Source: Hermatobates lingyangjiaoensis
Lineage: Eukaryota; Arthropoda; Insecta; Hemiptera; Hermatobatidae
NCBI GenBank assembly: GCA_026182355.1
Contig: JAPFBL010000034.1
Location: 2,488,501 to 2,552,500, forward strand
Direction: 5' to 3'
DNA length: 64,000 nt
Position numbers and translations under genes: made by a program
Notes under the pieces: generated by a model
The model's database searches: none
What the model was told of the DNA's origin: nothing
Seen by the model: the letters and a program-made list of their open reading frames with translations, nothing else
Shown here: piece by piece, positions 10,331-22,313 of the stretch
How the letters are laid out: each line of letters starts with the position of its first letter
How positions within the stretch are numbered: position 1 is the first letter of the stretch

Positions 10331-12799
10331 GGCATACAGGAAGAGAGAGTGGAACAAGGGAAGAGTAAGACAGAGAGTGAGATGTAGTACACTTGAAAAA
10401 TGATTCAAGAACACACATGGCTATGGATCACTAAATGGCTAGATATTAATTGCAAATTATTTTTGATGAACCACGTAGAATCATTATATCATTATATCTT
10501 ATATTATTACCGTGGTATTCAATATTAATTTTTGTACTATAAATATTCATAAATGAAGATATTTGAGAATACTAATGCTTTTATAATAAAACAAGTAATT
10601 GTCGCTATGGTTTTATTTATGATAAAGTTTTACAACAATGTGTCGATAAGTTTATATTAAAGAAATACTAATTTACTGAATATAACAAATTAAATAATTT
10701 CCAAGGGAATAATTTATTTTATTGTTTACCTTTGAAAAATAAGGTAGGGTTTAATTGAGGATCTTTCAATTGTACAGGGAAAACCCAATTAACAGTGGTA
10801 CAAGTCTATTGAAATAAATTCTCCTCAGAGCCTAGCACCAATTAAATCTCGCTGAGTTCGGGGTCTGACGAGCGGTGTTTTCAATGTAGAAGAGGAAAAT
10901 CAATTCACCGGGGGAAATAAAGGAGAACTGTTAAAAATAAATCGTCTATATGTTAATTACGAGTATAGACTGGTGTGTGGACGATGAAATAGCCGTAGTT
11001 ATTCTAATGGAATAAAATCAAGAGATAAATGTAGTTTCATACATTGAATGGTTCTGTCACAAGTATAATATATGTAGGCAATTCTGCTTCATCTTACTAA
11101 TTGGAATAACTCATAAACATTTCAAATTATAAGTTATAAAAAAATAATCATAATGACATATTGTCCTTTTTTTTGTTAATAACGAGCTGTATAAATACGG
11201 AACGCAACTTTAATAATATACCCTTTTCGTAAACTTTTCTAGAACTTAGCTATTAAGCTATACGTCTGTCCGCCCAATACATATCATATATCATCAATTT
11301 GTCAGATGAATAAATGAATACGAGATAAAGTTGAGAAAATTTAGTTTAAAGTTGGTTTATAATGGTCCAAACAATCAGTAACATCCCTGACAGAACGAAT
11401 ATAACAGTCAGCATGGAACTGGAACCAGCTCTGTAACTGCTGTTCTCCTAATAACTAAATACAAACATTACAGTTCATGTTTCACGAATAATATTTTAAA
11501 TATCACATACGAGTATACCTATAAGGATAAAAAAAAATGTGGAGTGGCTTACACTCAATAACTTATCTGTTCATATCAGATAAGCAAAGATGATATAAAC
11601 TCCTTAAAAGTGAATTCATTTTTGCTTTTATGTTAATCATAAGCAATAATTCTGAATATAAATTCCAAAGAGTTATTCAACATATATGTTTAATTTTTTT
11701 CCTTGGAAGGTATAGCATTGCCTTACAAATTTAAGTTCAGTTGAAGGAGTTTTAGACCATGTTGTTCTAGCCAGTTTTTATCTGCGTTCTTCTTCATCAA
11801 TATATCAATCGTTGGGACCGAGAAAGGTGGGGTGTACTGTGTAAAACGGCTTGAGAATGTATTCAGTTCTTTCGGCCCCAACCTTTTTCAATCACCCACT
11901 GACTCTTTCTGCAATATTCTCTTGTTTCAGGGTATCTGCATGCGATTAAACACGTTTAATCAGTTCACACGTTGAATGGAGTTCAAAGTTCATTTTGAAC
12001 TCCATTTATTTTACGAGTTTCCCCGAAAGTTTAATATTTCTTTTGTGTATTATGAATATGGGAAGTTATAATCAAATTCTATAAACTCAGTTAATTTTCA
12101 AACAAATATAATTAAAAAGGAAACTTCTTCAGGTCAGTGGCGATCAATGTATTCTAGCATGTTGACAAGGCAGCATGCATTTATTAAAGAACCGCATACA
12201 AGGCGAGATTTAAAGCAATCTTGATGAGGCTTACATCAAAGCGAAAACCTTCCATTTAATAAATTAGCGTTATACATGAATAATTTAATAATAACAGCTT
12301 CTACTCTGCATCGACAATATTATATATCGTATTATAATACTTCAAGCAAGCTGGAGATCAAAATTAACATAAAATAATAAAGTGAGAAATATGAGATTTC
12401 TTTATATCAATTAAAGAATGAAAAACAGAAACATTTTGTGGGAGGTGAATTCTGGAATAATATTCCATATCATCATTACATTTCAAAAGGCATTGCAAGA
12501 CATGATAAACATGAACAACATGTTTATGCAACCAATGCTATCATTGTCTGTGACAAAATCAAACCATTTTACGATTAATCCAAGAATTAATGCAAACAGT
12601 AGAAGCAGATTGAAAAAGAAGCAGCAGTCTTCCCAAGAAACCGATGTTCAGAGAGGCTGAATGTCTCTTATTTAAATAATAAAATAATTATTTTTTATTT
12701 TTTTATTATTATTGTTTTTGTTATTATTATTTTGTATTTTATATACTTTTTATCTTGTTTTCTAAATAAATATTGGAGAGATTTCTGTTTTTCCTCTCC
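10325..12799. other. AT-rich spacer, no gene recognised
   Basis: Mostly featureless. Less AT-rich patches at about 10790-10960 and 11780-11960 were translated by eye. The minus strand of the latter has a stretch ending IDILMKKNADKNWLEQHG, which I cannot assign. A short inverted repeat AAGTTCATTTTGAACT occurs near 11985. Confidence 0.4.
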
Positions 12800-12945
12800 T
12801 CCGCTAGGGGGCAGCATTGTGGTGGTTCCACGAGTTACTCTGGAGGCCAGTAGAAGTTTGCTTCTCAACGCGAGTACTTCGCACTTCTTCCCTATGACGA
12901 CGGATGTCGAAATATCGAAGTGAGTTCTGTAGTGTCCTCTCAGTA
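12800..12945 (+). repeat. pLTR family D, 3' part
   Basis: TTTGCTTCTCAACGCGAGTA, then GCACTTCTTCCCTATGACGA and TCGAAATATCGAAGTGAG match the copy at 58762-58860. Helix I would be CACTTC/GAAGTG. The core reads CTATGA instead of CTGATGA, so it is probably inactive. A GC-rich leader (CTAGGGGGCAGCATTG) precedes it. Confidence 0.65.
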
Positions 12946-13264
12946 TCAGCATTAGAATAGGAAAGGCACAACAAATGAAATAGACTGAAGAGGAGTTAAG
13001 GATAGTTAAGAATTAAGGTGACACAGGAATTGGGTACGCTTTCAAGACTGTAAAATGCTAAAAATTACTGTTGAGACCATTAATCGGAATCGTTAATCTT
13101 AAGAATCGTGTATTCTTGGAGGAATCCGAATCGCATCGTTAAATAAATACCCTAGATTACCAATTCTTTCAGTACGGTTCTCTTAACTTTTTCAGTTATT
13201 TGAGCAGTAATAACAATACTTCTATTGCCTGAAGTGAGATGAGTACTGTCAAAAATTATGGTTT

Positions 13265-13458
13265 TATACTTCATATATATATATATATATATATAAAACT
13301 GAAACGGAAAAAATTCTGTTTCAAAATCTATACTTCTGCCTATGAAAAAAGTTTTAAATAAAAACCGAAACGTTGGTAATGAGAGTTTAATTTGAACCTG
13401 AAGAACTGACCGAATCCCGATAAATTTTAGTTTGTTTCTATTCCACGGTTGATACTTT

Positions 13459-13506
<48 letters not shown>

Positions 13507-13510
13507 CTTT
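13265..13510 (+). repeat. pLTR family H with (TA)n on both sides
   Basis: Shares CTTCTGCCTATGAAAAA, AACCGAAACGTTGGTAATGA and GAACCTGAAGAACTGACCG with the palindrome at 39891-40132. GAAACGTT after an A/T-rich hairpin looks like the 3' half of a hammerhead core. (TA)n lies at 13273-13296 and 13466-13503. Confidence 0.65.
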
Positions 13511-13904
13511 TAAAAACTGAATGTCTGTTTCCACTTGGTTCAATTTCGCTTTACATTTTTTCAAATTACAAATTTTTTTTTTTATTTCAGAGCTCAACTT
13601 AAAAATTAAATCACCAATATTTTTTAATTTATTATTGGACATGATTCCGTGTTTTTCCGAAGACACAAATATTTATTAACTTACTTCACTTCAGTTAATC
13701 GCATGATTACTGTTTCTTATGTGAATGAACAAGGTACTCTTTTCGTCTTCTCTTCTGATCGAACATTTATGTTGCTTTATCCAAGTAAGAACTTTTAAAT
13801 TAACACTCATAAAGAACTTTTGTGAGAAATTAATGAACAATAGCCTAGGACTTTATAAATTTGATGAAGCAGAATAATTAAACAAACGAAGACTTCTTCA
13901 TCAT

Positions 13905-14105
13905 TAAACACATTCAGGGTTACCACCAATTCTAGAGATTTCAATCAACTAAGTTAACAAGCATTTATTATTTTTTAGTTCACCTGCTATCTGACGATAT
14001 GTTGACGAAAGGCCTTAGAGCATTGTTCCTAAATTATTTTCATTGTGGTAAATTAATCCAGCTATTTCATCAAGTGTTATTTTGATTATTATTCATATAT
14101 ATATA
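13905..14105 (+). repeat. pLTR family E, single arm
   Basis: Matches the right arm of the palindrome at 25862-26205 (TTAACAAGCATTTATT, TTAGTTCACCTGCTATCTG, GAAAGGCCTTAGAGCATTG, CATCAAGTGTTATTTTGATT). It lies upstream of the PLE fragment at 14568-15310, as expected of a 5' pLTR. Confidence 0.8.
13986..14021 (+). ncRNA. Hammerhead-like motif, family E
   Basis: GCTAT, then CTGACGA (13991-13997), a weak 2-bp helix II, GAAA (14007-14010), GGCC, TT, AGAGC. Core positions are complete. Helix I GCTAT/AGAGC has one mismatch. The very short helix III would favour a dimeric arrangement. Activity is not demonstrable from sequence. Confidence 0.45.
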
Positions 14106-14109
14106 TATC

Positions 14110-14201
14110 AATGATCAAACCACAATAAGAAAATGGGAAAACAAGACTAAGATCTTTCAACTGTAACAAGCGGTCTTCGTCAGAGTAAAAAACCCAACTG
14201 A
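14110..14201 (-). repeat. pLTR family A, single arm
   Basis: Matches the left arm of the family A palindromes (ATCAAACCACAATAAG through CGTCAGAGTAAAAAACCCAA). The following 14202-14460 is unassigned but repeat-like. Confidence 0.8.
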
Positions 14202-14567
14202 AACACTAGATGCAGAAAACATCTGTTGAGGGGTTGAGAAGAGTGGGAGGGAAGAGTGGTATTTTAAAAGGGTGAAAGCACAGGGAAGGACTAATGTCCG
14301 GCATGGGATGTTTGGGGAAACAAAGGAGTACAGTAAGAAAGAGTAAAAAACTATCCACTAGTGTTGAAACCTCTTAGAAGAGACTATTGCCCTCGTAACG
14401 AAAGTATCAAGTTTGAAGAGACTGTTACTAATGTTTGGAATATTTGATATATTAAATATAATTAGAGACGATTTAATAATTTTCTTAACAAAATTGATTT
14501 TTCAAAGGTAATACATTTAGCTCCTGTCCAATCAATATGATGATTTTCATTTTTTTTATGCAAGAAT

Positions 14568-15310
14568 ATGGCACTACTTTTTTCCTGTCTACATACGTTG
14601 TATTGGTGTTGTTTTACACATGTCTTGACGTGTTTAAACATATCTGTTGACGATATAATTTGCATCTGTCCTAATTATTTAAATAAAGATAATTTTCTAA
14701 TAAAATTGAATTCATTAGTACCGACAATGCAATTCACAATGGAAGATGAAGTAAGTGGTAATTTTTTGCTCTTCTTAGAAGTCCTGGTCCATAGGTTACC
14801 TAATGAGTTACGCTTTAGTGTATATAGAAAACCTACGAATGTACTTCCATATGTCCACTTTTATTCTTCCCATCGAAAAAATGTTAAAATTTTTATTTTT
14901 AGAAATATGTTTTTGAGGGCGTTAAGAGTTTGCTCTCCTGAATTCTTTAATGAAGAGATTAACAATATTAGGTCAATTGTCCTTTCATTAAAATACCCCT
15001 CCTCTTATATCGATTTAGCTTTGAAGGGTGCTAAAAATACTTTCTCTAATACTTCAACCGAGCCCCGTTCATTGTCAAATTCTATAGTTTTGCCATATCA
15101 TGAGTCATTGGAACCCCTTCTAAGATTAGCCAAACAACTTGATTTTAATATAGTGTTTTATAATCGTAATAACGTGGGTAATATGTTAATAAAAACTCTC
15201 CCACCGAATTGGAGTTCGGTGGTATTTATAAAATTCCATGCAAAAATTGCAATAAAATTTACATTGGTCAAACTGGTAGATCATTAAAGACAAGTGTAAA
15301 ACAGCGTTGA
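14568..15310 (+). pseudogene. Penelope-like element, RT motif C to GIY-YIG, broken
   Basis: The open frame contains SVDDIICICPN (catalytic YVDD motif of the PLE reverse transcriptase, Y replaced by S), FLLFLEVLV, VYRKPTN, LRALRVCSPEFFNEEI and KYPSSYIDLALKGA, a typical order for the thumb and linker of PLE proteins. Near 15220 the frame is wrong. In the next frame GGIYKIPCKNCNKIYIGQTG is read, the GIY-YIG endonuclease core with its CxxC. The N-terminus and palm motifs A and B are absent. With the pLTR at 13905-14105 it is a decayed family E element; the complementary N-terminal half is at 24312-25851. Confidence 0.85.
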
Positions 15311-16280
15311 TAACATGGTACTGATTGGTTGGTAAAACTGAATGTTGTTGGTAGATACTGATTGGTATTTGGTAACATCCAGCAACTTTTTAGTGAATTC
15401 AACTAGTTCAACTACTAATTCAACTTAGTAGAAATTCAACTGTTCGAGAGCCGCAAAAAAAACCCCATACTGGCTAAATGCGATTGACGGGCCCGTGTTT
15501 GAGACTCTGCTCCACAGGTAAGTAGAAGAAAATAAAAGTTATCCATTTTCTATAGTAGCACGCCAAGAACTTCACAGATAGTTGCATGAGTTCCAAAAGG
15601 TCTACCTTACATAAACATGAGGTATCCTATTCTTTTACAGACTAATAACTCGTTAAAAGGTGGTATAGTTAAGTCTTTTTGTCTATAAGAATGATATTCC
15701 CAGGGATCAACCTAACCATACCACAGCCAAGTTAGAGGATAATATTAATACATTCTGTATGAGTGTATAAAAAATGCTACGTTACAAAATTAAAAAAGAA
15801 GATAATATATACATCTACTTTATGAATTAAGTTGAAGATCGTGAACTCTCAAGAAAGGATCTAATGTTATATATTTAGTAACTTCTTCTTAATTAACTAT
15901 ATATAAATGAAGTAAATATCTTGTTAACAAATGCTGCCAATTAAGCACTTGTGGTATTAAGAAATTATAGTTAACTGGTTTTTCAACTATATTATATTAT
16001 ATCGTATAAATATAGAGGGAAAATTCAACACTGTGTGCTACTAATTACTGAAATAGAAAATAAAAATAGCTTAGCTATGTAAAAAATAGATTTCACTATT
16101 TAAAAAAGAGAAGAAGCACTTGGTTTAATACTCTGTTCACAAAGTGCTTAAAACTAACTAATTTTAAATTTATATATAAAATTATCAAGTGCTACTTGAC
16201 TTAAAATATTGTTGAATTTATCAGGTTATTGTTTAACAAACTGTTTTTAACAAATGATCGTTTGTTTTTAATATGTCCTC
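15311..16280. other. AT-rich spacer
   Basis: Nothing recognised apart from ordinary AT-rich sequence. Confidence 0.5.
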
Positions 16281-16284
16281 AGTA

Positions 16285-16386
16285 ATGCCACATCTGATGG
16301 CAGTCCCTGTGGAGGATTTGTCATCTGTCATGGAGACAGACGTCCTCAGAGCTCCACACCGGCAAGCACGGCGTTCACTTCTCTAA
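16285..16386 (+). CDS. Candidate host terminal exon, 33 codons
   Basis: In very AT-rich surroundings this stretch has balanced composition and reads MPHLMAVPVEDLSSVMETDV and then LRAPHRQARRSLL before TAA at 16384-16386. The preceding bases end in TTTAATATGTCCTCAG, an acceptable splice acceptor (AG at 16281-16282) that would give a phase-1 junction. AATAAA lies 57 bp after the stop (16443-16448). It could be the last coding exon of a host gene whose other exons are outside the window. I recognise no domain; a chance open frame or a transposon scrap is equally possible. Confidence 0.3.
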   Translation: MPHLMAVPVEDLSSVMETDVLRAPHRQARRSLL

Positions 16387-16842
16387 CTTTGTCATTTCTA
16401 GCTTTACAGCAATTATCCACGGCTGGTTTTTTTGATAGGTATAATAAAATCATTATTATACGTCAGTAACTCTTAATAAATTTAATAACGCTATCATAAA
16501 ACTGTCATTAAATAATAAGATTGTGTATAGGGTAAAAGTAATTTTTGTATATCTATTATTACTGAGTAAAATTAAACTAGTATTGCTGTTTATTTACTAG
16601 TAGCCAAATTATTAAGGAACTTAATCTTACAATTTGAAAAATCTGAAACCACCTTTTTAGATAACAACTAATAACGTAATTTATTTGTTGATTTTCATAA
16701 TAAATGCAATAATGTCTACCATAGTAGAGTTCAATGTTCTGGTATAAAAATAATTGTAATACTAGCTTTATGAATTTCAAAAAAAATGACAAAACGATCT
16801 GCTGTAGAAGGAGATAAGGGTTACTGTATGGTTATAGGAAGT

Positions 16843-17127
16843 GGTGAGGTTAGTCCAGGAAGTGCTCGCATCTGGGCTGGTAGATCAGGAGTCCCGTTCA
16901 CTCGGTGTCACTGGATTTATTCACGCTGGAGGTGAATAAATCTGAGCAGTTGTCCATCGGAGAGAATTTTAAGTCTTCGATCAGGAGATTGTACAATGTC
17001 AGGTTCTTCAACGCTAAATAGGCAAAGTTTAGACCTTCCAATGTAAAATGTTCATTGAATGGTATCACAAAAGGCCAATGTTAAGCCTAAACGTGTTCAT
17101 TTGTGGTACTACCATTGCAGCCTAACC
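16843..17127 (+). repeat. tRNA-derived SINE, diverged copy
   Basis: Runs from a tRNA-like head (GTCCAGGAAGTGCTCGCATC) through the GATTTATTCAC/GTGAATAAATC hairpin at about 16914-16943, the GATTGTACAATGTCAGGTTC motif and the ACTACCATTGCAGCCTAACC end, tail CCTAA. No flanking duplication found. Confidence 0.8.
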
Positions 17128-18663
17128 TAATCAAACACCTTGAATAAAGTAAATTAATACAGTTTTAATAGAAAAAAAACTTTAACATTTCAAACGAGCT
17201 TTTCTGTTTCTTAAAACCGATAAAAGAAAATAAGTAATAGTTTAGTTGGGAAGACAAGATTCTTGAAGAAGGTGTAGGCAACGCCAGGTGGCTGCCCAGG
17301 CACTGTCACTGATGAGCCTTATATCCTTTGAAACCGGTTTCACATTAACTCAACCGCATTCAGTTCTTAGTGTATTACAAACCATCAGCACATTAATCAA
17401 TTAATCATTGTGACTTTTATGAAACGATATTAACACAAAATAATTCAACATATTTCTGCGGAAGCGTTTGTTCTTTTATTTTTTTTTTTAATATACTCAA
17501 TTGACCTCAATGCCATTTAATAATAATAATGATAATAACAATCATTATATAGTTTACTGTTGCAAACATTTTAAATTGATTTTACACTTTTTTGATGAAA
17601 ATATGATCCCAAACGGAAAAATAAAGTTATCTACATTGAACTTTAAATTGATTTTATAATTATTGAAGAGTATGCAGGACAGGTTAAATAAAAGAGAAAG
17701 ATATTTTAAAAGAACTACTCTTATTCGAACTGACTTTTCATTTTTCAGACATCCGTTGATATGGACACCCAAGATAATAATTGAGTCGAGAAGATGATAT
17801 CCTACCGTTCATGAAAATATGTGCTCTTCTTGAAGCTCTTGAGTCAACAGTGTTCGAAACAGGAATATAATTAAAGATTTTAATCACAAAAGCAGTGTTT
17901 GAACTGAAGCCGTAGAACTCACTTCTATAACTTGATATACGTCATTATCAGGAGTAGAATTGACCTGTGATATTTTATATAATAAATAAAAAAAAATAAC
18001 CAGTTAAAGAAACAGGTCTATAACCAAGTGAATTGAGAAAAGGGATAATGATATGAAAAGAAAGTATAAAAAGAAAAAAATTGAGACCAAACTCTGGAGT
18101 GGTCGGCAAAACTTTGCTAACCTGAACATATCAATATCATTCACAATGTGTTAAAGTCAGTAAGTTATTTTACTGTGGTCAGCATTACTTTACTGCATAT
18201 AACAATGATATTATCATTAATATATCAATGGAAAAAAACAAAGAAAACTGATCACTTTTCCGATGATCGGCAGACGCATATTTAGCAATGTTAGAAAACA
18301 TTAAAATTCCATTCACTGTAGGAATTACCAATTAGCATGTAATCTGTAGATGAACCCATTTATTTTAAATTTTTTTCGGAGATTAATTGCATTTAAAATT
18401 TATTTTTTTTATTTAAAAGCGTTTAGATACTTAATAAGTAAACGGTTTTAAGTAATAACGATTTTAAGCAGATTGCAGTGTAAAAACTTAATGAAATAGT
18501 CTTATATATAAATTTTAATAATTTCAACAACGATTTCGAAATCGTAGTTCCCTTTTTCAGGCATAAAAATAAAAAAAAATGCATTTACATCACACGTTAT
18601 CTATAGTATAAAATAAATGATACAAAATAAAAAAGGGAACAGATATTTTCATATCCAAGTGTT
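17128..18663. other. AT-rich spacer with two diverged pLTR relics
   Basis: About 17905-17975 is a minus-strand family D-like relic (CAGGAGTAGAATTGAC; on the other strand CTCCTGATAATGACG). About 18521-18575 has CGATTTCGAAATCG and, on the minus strand, CCTGAAAAAGGGAAC, another hammerhead-like relic with the core altered. The rest is unassigned. Confidence 0.45.
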
Positions 18664-18671
18664 GTTTAGAT

Positions 18672-21150
18672 CAGGGTTCCTAAAACTTTTTTCGATCACG
18701 ACCCCATTTTTAACTTGAATAAATTATGCGACCCCATTAGCATTTTTTGAAAAAAGTTAGAAATGAAAAACATATTTTAGCTATAGTTTTAAGTAATATA
18801 ATATATAATTAAAAAAGAAAATTGGCGATAATATTAATTAACAAATATATTTAAAATACATAAAAAATAAAAAGAAATATTAATTAAAAATTGAAATTTT
18901 AAAAAAGAAAACATAATTAATATTAATTCAAAGTCATATTTAATAAACAAAAATTAAAAAACTAATATTAACTTAAAATTGAAAAATTAAAAAAAAATCA
19001 AAATTAACATTATTTCAGTCATATTTATTAAATAAAAATTTAAAAAAAATCAAAAAGAAAACAAAACTTAATATTAGTTCACAGTAATTATTAAAATAAA
19101 TAATAATTTAAAACAACAATATTAATTTAAAATTAGTTGCAAAATAAAATTGATGCGAAGGGTGAGCTTGCATCTCTTTTCTTTACCAAATATGCTTCTT
19201 ATTTGGTAAAACTTCTGATAAGGCAAATCTCATATCATCTTCAGGATTGAGCCTTGATGGTTCTTTAGTTTTAATAGCTGCTAGCTTTGAAAAGCCAGTT
19301 TCACACAAATAAGTAGAGGAAAATTGGAGCAATGTAATTATTGCTTTTTCTGAGAACTCGGGAGATTCACTTTGAAGAGAAATCCACAAGATGAAGTATT
19401 AAAAAGTATATGTAGTGTTTCATCAGTTGATTTGTCGATATGTTGTTCTTTTTCCAGAATATTCATTTCTGAACATGAAGAAATTACAAACGAAAAGGGA
19501 TCTCGAATCCACCCCCATCTCTATTTTCTATAAAACTTCAAAGTTTTTAGAAAAATTAGCAATTAGCCTTGTGAAATGAGTAATAATCACAATCTTCATT
19601 TCTTCATAACTTGTATTACTACTAGTGACAAACTCTGATAAACATGGAAACGCTTCAATATTGTTTTTCTCAATTTCATCACTCCAAAAAATAAACGTCT
19701 TGAAATTCTTCCACGAGAAAGTCATCTTACTTCAATATGAAGAAGAAGAGTTTCATAATTAGAACCCATCTCGCTGCAAAGTACGTTAAAGAGTCTACTA
19801 TTTAGGCTTCTACTTTTTATAAAGTTAACTACGGTAACTGCATCATTTAACACTGAATATAAACACTGCACTTCCTGCATTTCATTTGCTACTAATGCTT
19901 CTCTGTGTATCATACAATGATCGAAAGCTATATTTGGGGCAACTTTTTTAATTATACCTTTCAACCCTTTTTTATCTCCTGTTAATGCAGCTGCAACATC
20001 AGTACAAATAGAAACACATTTGGACCATGATAATTTATTTTGCTTAAAAAAGTTATCAATAATCTCACAAATTTTCTCACCAGTTTTTCTTTCTATTAGA
20101 GCCTTGCAAAATAGGAATTCTTCACAAATATCTCCTGAGTAGCAATATCGTACATATACAATCGTTTGAGCCAAATTTGATATATCTGTAGATTCATCTA
20201 ACTGTATTGCAAAAACTTTACTATCATGCAAACGGCTCAGCAAAGTTGATTTTATATTTTTCGCGATACTAGTAACACGCCTTCAAACAGTGTCTCCTGA
20301 TAGGAGAATGCTTTTTATGTCATTAGTATATTTTTCTCCGTGCATAATTGACACCATTTTTATTGCAGCAGGAAGGACAAAAGATTCCGCAATGGTGTGT
20401 GGCTTCATATTTTTTCTTATTAGGTAAGATACTTGCAACGATGCCTTTAAAGCTTTTTGTGGAACTGTTGTATGTTTTATCATTTATTTTTTTGGTTTTC
20501 CGTATTAGTAACATGTCTTTCAAAATAAAATTTATCCTTATTAATTAATTCCGGGTGACTCGATTCTAAATGTCTCTTCAATTTAGACGGCTTCATACTT
20601 TCGCTTGCTAGTTTTTCCGAAAATATTACGCATAATGGACGATGTTCATCATTGATAACAGTGTAAGTGAATCCATATTTGATACAATCCTGTTGATATT
20701 TTCTAAATCTTTTCATTGCTTTCACATTAGATGGTGTTGACACTTCTGTAGACGTTTCTGGCTGAATTTCCTTTGAAGGAACAGTATTTAAACTCTTTGA
20801 CGATATTTTTCGAACTTTACTGGGTATTGCAATATCAGAATCTACATTGCAATCATTTTCGTTAGTTTTTGAACGGCTTGTTTTTACAACCCATTTATCC
20901 ATAGTTAGGGCTTTTTTTTTTACCAAAATAAGGAAAATAATGCAAAATAAATTTAAGTACGAACTATTAATTTACCAATAAAAAAAAAGTTAAGATGTCC
21001 TATGACTACTTTAAGTTGTTTAATGTTAATTATGATATGAATAAACTTATTTTATTCGTGACCCCAATGATAAACTTATTTTTTTCGTGACCCCAATGAA
21101 ACAATTGGTGACCCCATTTGGGGTCGCCACCCACACTTTGCAGAACACAT
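18672..21150 (-). mobile_element. hAT transposon, ZBED5-like, with 8-bp TSD
   Basis: The target-site duplication GTTTAGAT is perfect at 18664-18671 and 21151-21158. Ends are CAGGGTTCCTAAAACTTT (left) and, on the other strand, ATGTGTTCTGCAAAGTGT (right), imperfect terminal inverted repeats, followed by GACCCCA-rich subterminal motifs on both sides (18700-18740, 21060-21125), as is usual for this hAT group. The 2.48-kb element contains one transposase region on the minus strand. The 18750-19140 stretch is an A-rich untranslated region. Confidence 0.95.
19183..20926 (-). pseudogene. hAT transposase (ZBED5-like), decayed
   Basis: N-terminus at 20926 with a BED zinc finger (PLCVIFSEKLA, SKLKRHLESSHPEL): the second cysteine is replaced by F, so zinc binding is likely lost. 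Then KPHTIAESFVLPAAIKMVSI, QLDESTDIS (first catalytic Asp), CTDVAAALTGDKKG, HCMIHREALVANEM, VNFIKSRSLNSRLF, ending with the dimerisation-type tail FSSTYLCETGFSKLAAIKTK. Damage: a frameshift near 20490, a stop in place of Ser after GDTV (about 20282), a stop in place of Trp after EVR (about 19722), a deletion of roughly 80 residues just after it, and more stops near 19420-19520. It cannot make transposase. Confidence 0.9.
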
Positions 21151-21479
21151 GTTTAGATTATTAAACTTGTACATGTGGAGACTATTTAATTAACACTTCA
21201 CTCTACAATGTGCGAAATTAACAACCACATAACTGGTTACAGTTAATTTTTATTAACTAAACCACACAATATGTTTGTAATAAATTCAACATTATTTATT
21301 TTATTAAAATTATAAATTTAGTTATGTATTTCCAGTTTTTTTTATTCTTTTGATTAAGAACACATAATCAGGAGAATCGTAAAAAAGTAGTGTCTGACTT
21401 AATATGATGTTGGGAAAATTAGTTATTTAATAAAATAATGATATCTTAAATCAATATAGGATTCTAGGTGAACCAAGAA

Positions 21480-21645
21480 GGGAGACCATTAAAAGGGTAG
21501 TACCTTTTAATGAGTGCTACAGGTTACAGATTCTGCGACAAATACCCCCTGACAGCAAAGATCTCACACTACGAGCCTCCGAAGAAGCCCATATTTGGCT
21601 ATTAAACGCGCGCAGTGCACCTGGCCTCAATCTAAAGCGATAATG
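21480..21645 (+). pseudogene. PLE GIY-YIG domain, extreme C-terminus
   Basis: From about 21515 the plus strand reads NECYRLQILRQIPP, TLRASEEAHIWLLNARS and APGLNLKR stop (about 21642). It aligns with the end of the PLE at 60379-61206 (VTLRASEEAIICLLKARS...PGLNLYR). Upstream coding is lost. Confidence 0.85.
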
Positions 21646-21949
21646 TTTAAAAGTTCCTTGCCTTTTCATATTTTATCATCAATTTTTTAATAAATTATTT
21701 CAATTATTATTATTATTATTTGTATTCTCAGCTTTATTTTATTCTATCATAGCTTAGTCAGTACTTTTGTTTATGTATCAATTTCTCTGTTCGTTAATAT
21801 GTATCAATTTCCCATTAATTTTTTCTTTGATTTATTTATTGTTTTCATATTCCATTAATTTAATGTAATTATAAATTGATTCCTGTCTACCTTATTTTCT
21901 GTGACCGGGCGCGCATGCGGCAACACTGTTGGTCTCCAACCGTCTCTGA

Positions 21950-22059
21950 ACCAGTGCGCTTGGTTTCCCTCTCTTATCTCTCTTGAAGACGGTTTAAACC
22001 GAAAATTAGAGACTGTAAGTGTGTTCTTTTGATTTCTCTATGTTTCTTTGTCTATATTG

Positions 22060-22062
<3 letters not shown>
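21950..22062 (+). repeat. pLTR family C
   Basis: TTATCTCTCT, TGAAGACGG, hairpin GGTTTAAACC, GAAAATTA, GAGACTGTAAGTGTG. Helix I TCTC/GAGA and the position of GAAA fit a hammerhead, although the first C is T here. It lies about 300 bp after a PLE stop codon, so it is probably that element's 3' pLTR. A long (TA)n follows. Confidence 0.7.
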
Positions 22063-22108
<46 letters not shown>

Positions 22109-22277
22109 ATGATAAACGAAAAATAGTCCGGCAGGACAGATTACACTTAAAATAAACTGTGACACATAGACAGATGGCAGTTGTCCTCAGGAGAAGAAGA
22201 CACCATTACGGTCGAAATATTAAAAAGTGAGTCTTTGTTATGTTTCTGTCCATACTATATGTCACAGTTTATTTTAA

Positions 22278-22313
<36 letters not shown>
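22063..22313. repeat. pLTR palindrome, family B, inside (TA)n
   Basis: (TA)n at 22063-22105 and 22279-22313 enclose a family B palindrome (22107-22278). The arms begin CCATGATAAACGAAAAATAG and end CACAGTTTATTTTAAGTA. The centre has CCTCAGGAGAAGAAG and GGTCGAAATATTAAAAAGTG. Confidence 0.8.

Noticed and set aside
20348..20548. Plus-strand 66-codon frame inside the hAT region
   Set aside because: Antisense shadow of the transposase.
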